Shown: positions 1 to 8,750 of the stretch, in pieces
How positions within the stretch are numbered: position 1 is the stretch's first letter
How the letters are laid out: every line of letters starts with the position of its first letter
From: Psychroserpens sp. Hel_I_66
GTDB lineage: Bacteria; Bacteroidota; Bacteroidia; Flavobacteriales; Flavobacteriaceae
Reading direction: 5' to 3'
Length of the DNA stretch: 64,000 bases
Assembly: GCF_000799465.1 (NCBI RefSeq)
Contig: NZ_JUGU01000001.1
Span: forward strand, 3,616,501 to 3,680,500
Notes under the pieces: model-generated
Seen by the model: the letters and a program-made list of their open reading frames with translations, nothing else
What the model was told of the DNA's origin: nothing
The model's database searches: none
Translations under genes and position numbers: made by a program

Positions 1-650
1 AAAATCATCACACCTTCAAAATGAAGATTACCTGTCAATTCTATAATTATAAACGGATTTAATAAATACCAAAAAATGTTCTTTTCCGGTAGATTGAGTT
101 TTTTGAGCAGCTTTTTTCCGAAGAAGAAAGTACCAAAATCTGCAGCAATGATGAGAAGCCTTAATATGATTGCAGATCCCAAAATACTATGTCCAGAAAA
201 CAAAGCAGCGAAAAAGAAGCAAAGCTGGTTTATTGGTGGATAATTGGTATAATGGCTCCCGTTAAGAGTGCCCATTCCAGTATATAATTCCTGGGCTTGT
301 GCAATGGGTAGATTTTCAGATTTTATAAATGATTCGGGAGTATAGAGATAAGGGTTCAGTCCTTCTAATATCATGCGTCCATCCCAAATAAATCTATAAA
401 AATCCTGTGAAAGATTAGGAATTGCTAAAATAAAAATAGCTCGACTCAAAAAAGCAATTACGGTTAAGAACTTGAGATTGTCTTTGGCAAATTTAAGTAA
501 TAAAATAAACACCAACCATAACGCAGTGTAGAGTAGAATGAGTTGAGAATATTCTGTTCTAATTAAATCGTAAGCAAAAAACCAATAAAGAAATAGGCTA
601 ACAAAAGTAAGCAGTAATGGAACTTTGTAAAGTTTCCAAAATGCGGTCAA
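1..650 (-). CDS. GT-C-like membrane mannosyltransferase, partial (C-terminus off the left edge)
   Basis: An open frame starts at a TTG (648-650) and runs off the left edge, leaving about 216 N-terminal residues. It is very hydrophobic with several membrane segments. It carries DFYRFIWDGRMILEGLNPY (residues 83-101) and HYTNYPP (133-139), which I associate with GT-C/DUF2029-type mannosyltransferases of Bacteroidota that use polyprenyl-phosphate sugars as donors. A TAA lies two codons before the TTG and the first in-frame ATG is codon 93, so TTG is the probable start. It overlaps the stop of the preceding gene as TTGA, which suggests translational coupling. The upstream polyprenyl-phosphate-mannose-synthase-like gene fits this donor. 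The exact sugar and acceptor are not visible. The family call is moderately sure and the function is inferred. Confidence 0.72.
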   Translation of the reverse strand, partial: MTAFWKLYKVPLLLTFVSLFLYWFFAYDLIRTEYSQLILLYTALWLVFILLLKFAKDNLKFLTVIAFLSRAIFILAIPNLSQDFYRFIWDGRMILEGLNPYLYTPESFIKSENLPIAQAQELYTGMGTLNGSHYTNYPPINQLCFFFAALFSGHSILGSAIILRLLIIAADFGTFFFGKKLLKKLNLPEKNIFWYLLNPFIIIELTGNLHFEGVMI

Positions 651-2137
651 ATCTTAGAGGTTAGAGATTTTAAGAACACGTAGCCAAAGCCTAGAAAAAG
701 CATGAGATGAAAAGGGAATAATCCAAAATCACCACCTTGATCTCCAACTACAAATGCGCTATACAGGCCAAAAGCAAAATAGAGTGTAAGTATCCCTTCT
801 AAAATAACGTGAGGTGATACTTTTTTTCTTAAGTATTTATTGCCTTTCCAAGAATCTTTTAAGCTGCTAATATTAAATTTTGGAGTACGAACAAAATCAC
901 TTCTTTTACCAGCATGACCTTCTAAAACTGCAATTGAGTTATGTAGCGAAAAACCCATAGCTATTGAGAAAAACGTAAAGAACATGCCAATATAACCAAA
1001 GAATTTTTTAAAGCCACTCCCATAAATTTGCTTATACATAAACCAATAGCAAACAAAGAAAATGATAGTACTCATCACAAAGAAACTCATAAAATAAAAG
1101 TAAAACCTCAAATGTGCATATTCATTTTTGATGTAAAGCATTGGAATACTTAAAACCGCAACAATGAAGACGTTTAAAAACATAGTGCTGTTAAGTAAAT
1201 GCAGCAACCCATGAATTTTTGTCTTGGTAGATATATTATCAGATTTGACAACACGAACAAACATTTTTCTAAAATTTTCTGCTCCTCCTTTATTCCAACG
1301 AAACTGTTGTGAACGGGCAGCACTAATAACCACGGGAAGCTCAGCAGGCGTTTCTACGTCTTCCAAATATTTGAATTTCCAGTTTTTAAGTTGTGCCCTG
1401 TAGCTTAGATCCAAATCTTCCGTAAGCGTGTCACCTTCCCAGTTTCCTGCATCTAGAATACATTCTTTTCTCCAAACACCAGCAGTACCGTTAAAATTTA
1501 TGAAATGACCTTTACTGTTACGACCAACTTGCTCTAAAGTAAAATGCGCATCAAGTGCAAACGCTTGGATTTTTGTGAGTATGGAGTAATTTCTATTAAT
1601 ATGTCCCCAACGGGTTTGCACAACACCAATTTTTTCATCCTTAAAATAAGGAATCGTACGTTTTAACCAGTTTTTCTTCGGAAGGAAATCAGCATCAAAA
1701 ATCGCAATATATTCACCCTTTGCTACTTTTAATCCTTCTTTCAACGCACCAGCTTTAAAACCGCTACGGTCTGTTCTCGTGATGTGTTTGATGTCGAGCC
1801 CAGTAGTTTTTAATTGTTCAATATGTAATCGTGTAGTCTCAACGGTCTCATCTGTAGAGTCATCCAACACTTGAATTTCGAGTTTATGTTTTGGGTATTC
1901 TAGTAGCGCAATATTATCAAGTAAGCGCTCCATCACATACATTTCGTTAAAAACAGGAAGCTGTATGGTAACTAATGGTACCTCGCTCTCATTTGCAAAA
2001 TCAAAAGTGTCGCAGGTTTTATCTGCTTTTTTTGAAGATAAATAATTGAAAAGTAAATTGAGTTGTGCCAATGCATACATGAAGATGAGCAAAATGGCAA
2101 TGGTGTAAACAACGATTATAATCGTTTCAAGTATCAT
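647..2137 (-). CDS. membrane-anchored family 2 glycosyltransferase (cellulose-synthase-like)
   Basis: A 496-residue processive-type GT2. An N-terminal membrane segment (about 5-30) precedes a cytosolic GT-A domain with QLPVFNE (59-65), LDDSTDET (91-98), the metal-binding DAD (148-150), the TED motif in GDTLTEDLDLSYR and the QQFRW acceptor-site motif. Several membrane helices follow, giving the architecture of cellulose synthase-like and mannan or glucomannan synthase-like enzymes. It would polymerise or transfer sugar from an NDP-sugar at the inner face of the cytoplasmic membrane. Its start lies inside the upstream glycosyltransferase gene (11-bp overlap) and its stop overlaps the next gene, so the three sugar transferases appear co-translated. 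The polymer is unknown; a cell-surface polysaccharide or glycolipid is likely. Confidence 0.88.
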   Translation of the reverse strand: MILETIIIVVYTIAILLIFMYALAQLNLLFNYLSSKKADKTCDTFDFANESEVPLVTIQLPVFNEMYVMERLLDNIALLEYPKHKLEIQVLDDSTDETVETTRLHIEQLKTTGLDIKHITRTDRSGFKAGALKEGLKVAKGEYIAIFDADFLPKKNWLKRTIPYFKDEKIGVVQTRWGHINRNYSILTKIQAFALDAHFTLEQVGRNSKGHFINFNGTAGVWRKECILDAGNWEGDTLTEDLDLSYRAQLKNWKFKYLEDVETPAELPVVISAARSQQFRWNKGGAENFRKMFVRVVKSDNISTKTKIHGLLHLLNSTMFLNVFIVAVLSIPMLYIKNEYAHLRFYFYFMSFFVMSTIIFFVCYWFMYKQIYGSGFKKFFGYIGMFFTFFSIAMGFSLHNSIAVLEGHAGKRSDFVRTPKFNISSLKDSWKGNKYLRKKVSPHVILEGILTLYFAFGLYSAFVVGDQGGDFGLFPFHLMLFLGFGYVFLKSLTSKI

Positions 2138-2831
2138 TTTTAAAACTGTATTTGAAAATCCAACCTAAGATTTTTACGCCTGCAAATATAGCACCTTTTA
2201 GCGTACCTGAAACTTTTGAGACACCTATTCTATTTCGGTAGTTTACAGGCACTTCGGTATAATTTAACTTTTTACGTAATACCTTGAGCTGCATTTCAAC
2301 TGTCCAGCCATAGGTTTTGTCTTCCATTTTTAACTCTAAAAGCTTATCATATTTGATGGCTCTAAATGGTCCTAAATCTGTAAAGCGAGCATTAAATAAA
2401 ATAGACATTAAAGTTGTGGCAAGCCAATTTCCGAAGATTTGAGGAATCGTCATCGATCCTTTTTCTCTCAATGCTTTGTCACGAGATCCTATGACAAAAT
2501 CAATATCATCATTAAGTATTGGTGCTACCAATTTAGTGAGTTCTTTTGGGTAATCACTATAATCCCCATCAAGAAAAACGACGATATCTGGTTTTTTGCA
2601 GGTTTCTAAATGTGCCAAGTACTCCAACCCTTTTAAACACGCATAACCGTAACCTCGTTTATTTTCATTAAGCACAGTTGCTCCAGCCTGTTTGGCGTTA
2701 GCCTCTGTATTGTCATTAGAATTATTGTTTATTACAATAACTTCGCTAACTGTATCAGGAATATCCTTTATCACCAAAGCAATAGAATCTGCCTCATTAT
2801 ATGCAGGAATGATAACTTTTATATTGGTCAT
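2127..2831 (-). CDS. polyprenyl-phosphate mannose/glucose synthase-like GT2 (DPM1 type)
   Basis: A 234-residue soluble GT2 with the dolichyl-phosphate mannose synthase layout: VIIPAYNEADSI near the N-terminus, VINNNSNDNTE, GYGYACLKGL, the DGDYSDYP metal-binding motif, and PFRAIKYDKLLEL followed by YGWTVEMQLKVLRK. There is no C-terminal membrane domain, as in the short DPM1 and bacterial homologues. It probably charges undecaprenyl phosphate with a sugar for use across the membrane by a GT-C enzyme such as the one two genes downstream. It overlaps the next gene by 11 bp. Sugar identity cannot be read from the sequence. Confidence 0.85.
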   Translation of the reverse strand: MTNIKVIIPAYNEADSIALVIKDIPDTVSEVIVINNNSNDNTEANAKQAGATVLNENKRGYGYACLKGLEYLAHLETCKKPDIVVFLDGDYSDYPKELTKLVAPILNDDIDFVIGSRDKALREKGSMTIPQIFGNWLATTLMSILFNARFTDLGPFRAIKYDKLLELKMEDKTYGWTVEMQLKVLRKKLNYTEVPVNYRNRIGVSKVSGTLKGAIFAGVKILGWIFKYSFKNDT

Positions 2832-2846
2832 TTAAGGTTTTTTAGG

Positions 2847-2930
2847 CTAGTTTGTTTTTAATGAATACATACTTGCTCCACTATTAATTTTTTTACTTCG
2901 GAAGGTGTAAGCCAAAGACCTACCTCTCAT
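2847..2930 (-). CDS. candidate small ORF (27 codons) of unknown function
   Basis: The 158-bp gap between the polyferredoxin and the DPM1-like gene contains a minus-strand ORF from ATG at 2930 to TAG at 2847, starting MRGRSLAYTFRSKK and ending SLKTN. The frame is open further upstream, through PDIASCLK, into the end of the polyferredoxin gene. The product would be small, basic and without a signal peptide. One copy of the iterated octamer TTCCGAAG lies inside it. It may be a real small protein, the remnant of a longer gene, or chance; I do not recognise it. Confidence 0.25.
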   Translation of the reverse strand: MRGRSLAYTFRSKKINSGASMYSLKTN

Positions 2931-2989
2931 TTTCAAACAAGAGGCAATATCTGGTTTTTCTTTTTTTTCTGAAAATTGAATACTGAATA

Positions 2990-4582
2990 TTATTTCTGAT
3001 TCACCAAATCCATCAAATCCACATCGTTTCCTAACAAGATGTCGTTTGAGTTGATACGACCTTTCATGTTATCATTTTCTAATTTTAGAACTCCTCTTGG
3101 GCAAACTGCAGAGCAAATGCCACATCCAACACAACTAGAGCGCACAATATTTTCACCTTTTTGAGCATAGGCACGAACATCGATTCCCATTTCGCAGTAG
3201 GTTGAGCAGTTTCCGCAGGAGATGCATTGTCCGCCATTTGTTGTAATTCTAAAACGAGAAAACAAACGTTGTTGAAAACCTAAAATTGCTGCCATTGGGC
3301 AACCAAATCTGCACCACACACGATTTCCGAAGATAGGATAAAAGCCAGTACCAATTACTCCAGAGAAAATAGCACCAATTAAAAAGCCATAAAATTGACG
3401 CAGTGATTCTGCTTTGACTAAAAATAAATTAGAACCATTAAAATAATGCATACCAATAAGTACCATAATGATCACGAAGTATCCAATCGCACCATATTTT
3501 GCATCCTTAGCCAATTGCTCGTGTTTAAAAATCATGACCAATGCGAAAACTACAGTCAATAAAACAGCGACACTCATTAGAAATGTATTTTTAGTAAGCC
3601 AGTATTTACTGGAGTCATCTCCCAAATAAGAATAAACAACAGCAGTTGTCATTAACGTAACAAAAACTACAACGCTATGCACCACCCAACGTTCAATTTT
3701 CCATGCCACTTGGCGTTTATCACTCAAATGTCTAAATGAATCTCCAGCAGTCTCTGCTAAACCACCACAACCGCAAACCCAAGAGCAGTACCAGCGTTTA
3801 CCATATTTAAAGGTTAAAATTGGTGTGATGACAAAAATGGATAGGATACCAAAAATTAAGAGTGCCAAACCAATATCTCCAGCTTCAATCATTGAATTGA
3901 CACGATATTGCTCAAAATTATAATAGTTGAGAGGCCATATATTTTTAAGATCATAATATGGTAAGCTAAACGAGTCTGAATTTAATCGAGCCATAAACTC
4001 TGGAATCAAAAACGCAAATGCCAGTTGAAAAAACATCACTGAAAACGTACGCAAACGCTCATAGCGATTATGACGATATTTTAATAAAAACTTATAACCA
4101 AAAGCTAAAATAGCAATAGTATAGAGCGTACCATAAACAAACCATTGGCTTGCTTGACCACCATTTAGTAATCTGCTTAAAGGATCAAAAAGCGCCACCA
4201 AACCTGTGTTTGCTGCACCGTCAACTCCCAGTCCCAGCCACTCGGCTTTGAAATACAACAAAATATAAAAACCTGTAAAGGCAATTCCCGAAATCCATGC
4301 CCACAGTCCGCGAGAGGAAATAGATTTAAACATCACACCATCATTTTTGATGCCTTCCAATTTTCCTAAATACATATCATTGGCAAATACAATCACACCA
4401 ACCGAAATCATAATTAGTGATAGAGCTAAAAAAACAGGTTTATTGGGGAAGTTGACATTGCACGTTGCTAAAACAAGAATAAACAGACCTATAAGTCCAA
4501 TGGCTGTTGATATTCTCTGCTTTAATGTAAGATCAAACGCCTCTGGTTTGGTCAATGACATGCTTGGTTTTGGTGAATTCAT
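2990..4582 (-). CDS. membrane polyferredoxin (NapH/NosR/CcoG-like 4Fe-4S protein)
   Basis: A 530-residue integral membrane iron-sulfur protein. Multiple hydrophobic segments fill most of the length. Two NapH/NosR-type cysteine motifs sit at membrane borders (CSWVCGCGG and CRFGCP). The C-terminal cytosolic part has two ferredoxin clusters, CISCGNCSTYC and CVGCGICSAVCP. Such proteins pass electrons between a soluble donor and the quinone pool or a periplasmic acceptor. The gene lies 28 bp downstream of an FAD/NAD(P) oxidoreductase, which is the obvious electron partner. The ATG at 4582 is the only good start. The family is clear, but the terminal acceptor is unknown, and no nitrous-oxide or nitrate reductase gene is nearby. 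Confidence 0.85.
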   Translation of the reverse strand: MNSPKPSMSLTKPEAFDLTLKQRISTAIGLIGLFILVLATCNVNFPNKPVFLALSLIMISVGVIVFANDMYLGKLEGIKNDGVMFKSISSRGLWAWISGIAFTGFYILLYFKAEWLGLGVDGAANTGLVALFDPLSRLLNGGQASQWFVYGTLYTIAILAFGYKFLLKYRHNRYERLRTFSVMFFQLAFAFLIPEFMARLNSDSFSLPYYDLKNIWPLNYYNFEQYRVNSMIEAGDIGLALLIFGILSIFVITPILTFKYGKRWYCSWVCGCGGLAETAGDSFRHLSDKRQVAWKIERWVVHSVVVFVTLMTTAVVYSYLGDDSSKYWLTKNTFLMSVAVLLTVVFALVMIFKHEQLAKDAKYGAIGYFVIIMVLIGMHYFNGSNLFLVKAESLRQFYGFLIGAIFSGVIGTGFYPIFGNRVWCRFGCPMAAILGFQQRLFSRFRITTNGGQCISCGNCSTYCEMGIDVRAYAQKGENIVRSSCVGCGICSAVCPRGVLKLENDNMKGRINSNDILLGNDVDLMDLVNQK

Positions 4583-4610
4583 ATATTTCTTTATTTCTGC
4601 GGAAAGATTT

Positions 4611-5921
4611 TTAAAACGTTGAAGGTTCTAAATTTTTCTTATAAGTTGCTAATATTTCCTTTTCATAATGCGTATAAAACTCAGGATCAAAATTTGCTGA
4701 TTTTAGGTGCTGCATTACATAATCCACATCCCGTTTTTCTGTAAGCCATTTGTCAAACACCTCGTGTTTCATTCGTATTCCAAAAGTGTTGATGCCTAAA
4801 AATTCATTGGTTTGCTTATGATAGGCAATCGTTATGCATTTGGTATCGTCCTCGTGTTTCCAATGAAAATGTTGTTCATAATCAGGTCTTCCTTTTCTGC
4901 CAAAAACCCAACCATAGGTTTGATATTCTATGTCTAAAAATTTAGCTGAGTTGAACCAATGGCCTGGTTTGTAAGCGAGACGATTTCCGCAGATAGTTTG
5001 CGCAAGCGTTTCTCCCATCATGCGACCTGTGTACCAAACCGCTTCAATAGGTCTGCGATTGCCAATAGGCTCTTGCTGCTCTGCACAATCGCCAATGGCA
5101 TATACATCTTTGATATTTGTTTCTAAAAAAGCATTGACTTTTACGCCTTTATCCGTTTCTATTTTTGATCCTTTTAAAAAGTTGATATTTGGGGTCACAC
5201 CTGCAGTCAAACCTACGAGATCACAAGCTAGTTCTTCTCCAGTTTCTTCAATGATAACCGATTTTACATGCCCATTTTCATCTCCTTTGATTTCCTTTAA
5301 ATTGCTTGATAATCGTAAATCGATATGGTGATTTTTAATATGCCTATTGATCATTTGGCTCTCAACTTCTGGCAACACACCATCCCAAAAACTAGATTCT
5401 CTTACTAAAAAAGTAACGGGAATATTTCTAGAGTTTAGCATTTCAGCAAGTTCAATGCCAATCAAGCCACCTCCAACAATTACAGCACGTTTGCAAACTT
5501 TATTGTTTGGTGCAGTAATTTCCAATTGATCTGCATCCTGTTTGCTGTAAAGTCCTTGTACACCATCAAGATCTTGACCTGGCCAACCAAATTTATTAGG
5601 TTTACTTCCAGTAGCGATGACGAGTTTGTCATAACCCAAGTTGCCACCGTCAGCAAGTTTTAAATTTTTGTACTCCGTATCGATATGTTTAACGTACGCA
5701 TTTCGAAGTTCAATTCTGTTTTTCTCCCAAAACCAATCTTCATAAGGCTTTGTGTGTTCATAGGTCATGTGTCCCATATAAATGTACATGAGTGCAGTAC
5801 GAGAGAAAAAGTGTTCAGTTTCCGAAGAAATAATTGTGATTTTTTTATCGGAGAGCTTTCTAATTTGTCTAGCTAATGTGACGCCAGAAATTCCGTTACC
5901 AATAATGACGATGTGCTCCAT
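4611..5921 (-). CDS. FAD-dependent pyridine nucleotide-disulfide-type oxidoreductase
   Basis: 436 residues with an N-terminal FAD Rossmann motif IIGNGISG (7-13), a second dinucleotide motif VGGGLIGIELAE for NAD(P)H, and the FAD-closing motif DVYAIGDCAE. This is the layout of nitrite-reductase-type, rubredoxin- and ferredoxin-reductase flavoproteins. No CxxxxC redox disulfide is present, so it is not a thiol reductase. It is the first gene of a minus-strand unit and directly precedes the membrane polyferredoxin. I infer a NAD(P)H to FAD to 4Fe-4S relay at the membrane. The ATG at 5921 fits the start of the Rossmann strand. Confidence 0.85.
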   Translation of the reverse strand: MEHIVIIGNGISGVTLARQIRKLSDKKITIISSETEHFFSRTALMYIYMGHMTYEHTKPYEDWFWEKNRIELRNAYVKHIDTEYKNLKLADGGNLGYDKLVIATGSKPNKFGWPGQDLDGVQGLYSKQDADQLEITAPNNKVCKRAVIVGGGLIGIELAEMLNSRNIPVTFLVRESSFWDGVLPEVESQMINRHIKNHHIDLRLSSNLKEIKGDENGHVKSVIIEETGEELACDLVGLTAGVTPNINFLKGSKIETDKGVKVNAFLETNIKDVYAIGDCAEQQEPIGNRRPIEAVWYTGRMMGETLAQTICGNRLAYKPGHWFNSAKFLDIEYQTYGWVFGRKGRPDYEQHFHWKHEDDTKCITIAYHKQTNEFLGINTFGIRMKHEVFDKWLTEKRDVDYVMQHLKSANFDPEFYTHYEKEILATYKKNLEPSTF

Positions 5922-5950
5922 AAATGTTGATTAGTATTTGAATTTTGTCG

Positions 5951-5969
5951 AAGGTTTTATAAAAACCTT
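5951..5969. promoter_or_regulatory. inverted repeat in a divergent intergenic region
   Basis: Perfect 8-bp arms AAGGTTTT and AAAACCTT around a 3-bp loop, in the roughly 95 bp between the divergent oxidoreductase (minus) and the GH113-like lipoprotein (plus). It could be an operator; no regulator gene lies beside it. A bidirectional terminator is unlikely because both genes point away. Confidence 0.3.
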
Positions 5970-6016
5970 AATGAACTCAAGGCAATTTGTTTAAATTTAA
6001 ACAAATAAATCTAGGT

Positions 6017-7024
6017 ATGAGAATATTTTCAATCTTCTGTATGGTACTATTGTTTAATGGGTGCGCCATGTCAAGTTTACCTTCGGAAACTATAAATGGT
6101 GTAAGTTTTGTAGCTTCAAGAGATGTAGTTGATGAAACACACACGAATCCCGTTGTAAATGTTGGTGCCAATTATGCAGCCATTATGCCATTTGGATTTT
6201 TAAAAAGTTTAGATCATCCTGAAATCGTCCATAATACAGACAGGCAATGGTTTGGAGAAACAAGGGTAGGCGCAAAGCAATACATTGAAGAACTTAGAAA
6301 AAAGAACATTAAAATCATGGTCAAACCTCAAATTTGGGTTTGGAATGGAGAATTTACTGGTAAAATAACAATGATTGATGATGAAAAATGGATAGAATTA
6401 GAACAATCATATTCTAGCTTCATTTTAGAATATGCCGAATTAGCTCAAGAAACCAACGCAGAAATTTTATGTATTGGTACAGAACTAGAAAATTTCATAA
6501 AACAGCGACCAGAGTTTTGGCACGATTTGATCAGCAAAATTAAAACGGTATATAAAGGAAAACTAACCTATGCAGCCAATTGGGATGAGTTTAAGCGTAC
6601 ACCGTTTTGGGGAGAGTTGGATTATATAGGCATAGATGCCTATTTTCCGGTAAGTGATCAAAAAACACCAACTGTAGAAGACTGCAAGGCAGGATGGCAG
6701 TCGCATAAAAAAATTATTAAAGCCATTGCAGATGAGCACAAAAAACCAATTCTGTTTACAGAGTACGGTTATCGCAGTATGGATTATACAGGGAAAGAAC
6801 CTTGGCAGAGTGATCACAAAATTCAATCCCTTAATTTTGAAGGTCAATCTAACGCGACGGAAGCACTTTTAGACGAATTTTGGAACGAAGAATGGTTTGC
6901 GGGAGGTTTTGTATGGAAATGGTTTCATGCACATGACAGGGTAGGAGGTAAAGAAGACAATCAATTTACACCTCAAAATAAGCCAGTGGAAAAAATAATC
7001 CAATCTTTTTATAAAACAGAATAA
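6017..7024 (+). CDS. GH113-like glycosidase lipoprotein
   Basis: A 335-residue secreted TIM-barrel glycosidase-like protein. I start it at the ATG at 6017 because it gives a clean lipoprotein signal, MRIFSIFCMVLLFNGCAMSS (lipobox LFNGC). An in-frame TTG 30 bp upstream is less likely. Features of GH113 and related clan A hydrolases are KPQIWVWNGEF, the candidate acid/base glutamate in CIGTELENF, IDAYFP, and the candidate nucleophile in ILFTEYGYRS. GH113 members act on beta-mannan-type or related glycans. It would sit in the envelope facing outward or in the periplasm. It is not next to the SusCD pair (10 kb away), so I do not assign it to a polysaccharide utilisation locus. Confidence 0.78.
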   Translation: MRIFSIFCMVLLFNGCAMSSLPSETINGVSFVASRDVVDETHTNPVVNVGANYAAIMPFGFLKSLDHPEIVHNTDRQWFGETRVGAKQYIEELRKKNIKIMVKPQIWVWNGEFTGKITMIDDEKWIELEQSYSSFILEYAELAQETNAEILCIGTELENFIKQRPEFWHDLISKIKTVYKGKLTYAANWDEFKRTPFWGELDYIGIDAYFPVSDQKTPTVEDCKAGWQSHKKIIKAIADEHKKPILFTEYGYRSMDYTGKEPWQSDHKIQSLNFEGQSNATEALLDEFWNEEWFAGGFVWKWFHAHDRVGGKEDNQFTPQNKPVEKIIQSFYKTE

Positions 7025-7168
7025 TTTTTTACATTCTCATAGATACTCGAAAAACTATTGGAAACTTAAAAATTCAATACCGCAAAAATTTAATCTAGCT
7101 TGTAAAAGATATCGAATATTAATTTGGTTTTTAAAGTCAAATTAATGGTAATTTAAATACACATACAC

Positions 7169-7924
7169 ATGAGAACATTCGCAATAGGAGACATTCACGG
7201 AGGATTAAAAGCCCTAAAACAGCTTTTAGAAAAACTTCAAATCACTAAAGAAGATAAACTCATTTTTTTAGGAGATTATGTAGATGGTTGGAGTGAATCT
7301 GCTCAAGTCATCAAATACTTGATAGAACTATCAAAAACCATAAATTGCGTATTCATTAAAGGAAACCATGATGTTTGGTGTGAAGAATGGCTGTCATTTG
7401 GAATTGGCAATCAAGTATGGCTATTACATGGTGGTAAAGGCACTATAGAAAGTTATGGCAATTTCTCAAAAGAACAGAAAAGATTACATTTAAACTTCTT
7501 TGAAGCGATGGATATGTATCATATTGATGATCAAAACCGATTATTTATTCATGCAGGGTTTACATCAATGCATGGCGTAGAAAGCGAGCATAACATTCAA
7601 AACTTCTATTTTGATCGTACACTTTGGGAAATGGCGTTGACGATGGATAAACGTATTGAAGAGAACTCAGAGTTGTATCCCAAACGATTAAAACATTACA
7701 AAGAAATTTATATTGGTCATACACCAACAACCAACTTTAATCAAGATAAGCCTATGCATGCCATTAACGTTTGGGATGTTGATACAGGAGCTGCATTTAA
7801 AGGGAAATTATCTGCAGTAGATTTAGAAACAAAAGAGGTGTTTCAAAGTGATGTTGTAATGTCATTTTATCCAGATGAAACTGGTAGGAATGATAAGACC
7901 TATAATCAAATGAATATAAATTAA
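7169..7924 (+). CDS. PPP-family serine/threonine protein phosphatase-like metallophosphoesterase
   Basis: 251 residues with every metal-site motif of the PPP/calcineurin phosphatases: GDIHGG (7-12), GDYVDG, KGNHD, HAGF and the late GHTP. No signal peptide or membrane segment is visible, so it is cytosolic. Bacterial members of this size act on phosphoproteins or small phosphate esters such as diadenosine tetraphosphate. It follows the glycosidase by 144 bp and converges with the arsenosugar gene run after 22 bp, so it is probably transcribed on its own. The substrate cannot be told from the sequence. Confidence 0.87.
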   Translation: MRTFAIGDIHGGLKALKQLLEKLQITKEDKLIFLGDYVDGWSESAQVIKYLIELSKTINCVFIKGNHDVWCEEWLSFGIGNQVWLLHGGKGTIESYGNFSKEQKRLHLNFFEAMDMYHIDDQNRLFIHAGFTSMHGVESEHNIQNFYFDRTLWEMALTMDKRIEENSELYPKRLKHYKEIYIGHTPTTNFNQDKPMHAINVWDVDTGAAFKGKLSAVDLETKEVFQSDVVMSFYPDETGRNDKTYNQMNIN

Positions 7925-7946
7925 AACAGCTTCTTGACTTTTATAT

Positions 7947-8723
7947 TCAACAAATATGCTTCTTATAATAGGCCAACAACTCATCTGCAGTAGCGCCAAA
8001 CCATTTTTTGACATAAATCGTCCAGAAGTGATATTGTAGTTTCCAAACGCCATGTCTGCGATATAGTCTTGCTGAGGTTTTGAGTTTTTTGTTGATGACC
8101 ACAAATTGCTTGCGCGCAAAAAGCTCGTTGATTAGAATATTGTCTTCATAGATGATATAATTTTCGTCATAACCACCAATCTCATCAAAAAGGTCACGTG
8201 TAATAAACTGGCTTTGGTCACCACCACGACAAGCTCTCCAAGAGAATTGTGTGAGCCAACTTGCCAATCGTAACCACCAATGGTTACTATCAAATTGCAT
8301 CCTAAAACAGCCTGCTTTGTTACCTTTTTTTACTTCGGAAATGATTAGTGCATCAAAATTTTTAGGCGGAAAAGAATCGGCATGCAAGAAATAGAGAATG
8401 TCGCCAAAAGCGTTTTTTGCACCTTTGTTGAGCTGTTTTGCTCTGCCTTTTTCCGAAGAAATTAAACGTATCGCAGTTTGTGTTTTCGTTTTTGGTGGTT
8501 TTGATACTACCAAAGTATCACCATTTAGATCCTGATTTGGTGAAAACTCAACAGCGTTTTTTGTAATTATTTTGTTTAATATATTTTGTGATCCATCTGT
8601 ACTACCACCATCTACAACAATAATTTGAGAAACGTTTTTAGACGAAGAGTTCTCAAGCAAATGTGTAATGAGCTTACCAATCGTTTCGGATTCGTTTAAA
8701 ATGGGAATGACTATACTTATCAT
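7947..8723 (-). CDS. TIGR04283-type arsenosugar-associated family 2 glycosyltransferase
   Basis: 258 residues, GT-A fold: VIPILNESETIG at the N-terminus, VVDGGSTDGS, then the family-typical GRAKQLNKGAKNAFGDILYF and LHADS motifs, a tryptophan-rich patch, GGDQSQF and GGYDENYIIYEDN. This matches the TIGR04283 group (rSAM/selenodomain-associated transferase 2), which recurs with arsM and arsS. It has an extra insert of about 30 residues before GRAKQLN. It is the last gene of the 15-kb minus-strand run. In the proposed pathway it would attach the arsenoribose unit to its aglycone; that role is inference. Confidence 0.87.
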   Translation of the reverse strand: MISIVIPILNESETIGKLITHLLENSSSKNVSQIIVVDGGSTDGSQNILNKIITKNAVEFSPNQDLNGDTLVVSKPPKTKTQTAIRLISSEKGRAKQLNKGAKNAFGDILYFLHADSFPPKNFDALIISEVKKGNKAGCFRMQFDSNHWWLRLASWLTQFSWRACRGGDQSQFITRDLFDEIGGYDENYIIYEDNILINELFARKQFVVINKKLKTSARLYRRHGVWKLQYHFWTIYVKKWFGATADELLAYYKKHIC

Positions 8724-8750
8724 AAATCTATCTACACAAAAATACGGTAC

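Noticed and set aside
7947..8723. GT2 at the end of the arsenosugar run as part of the glycosyltransferase group at 1-2831
   Set aside because: It has TIGR04283-specific motifs and is separated from that group by other genes on the opposite strand.
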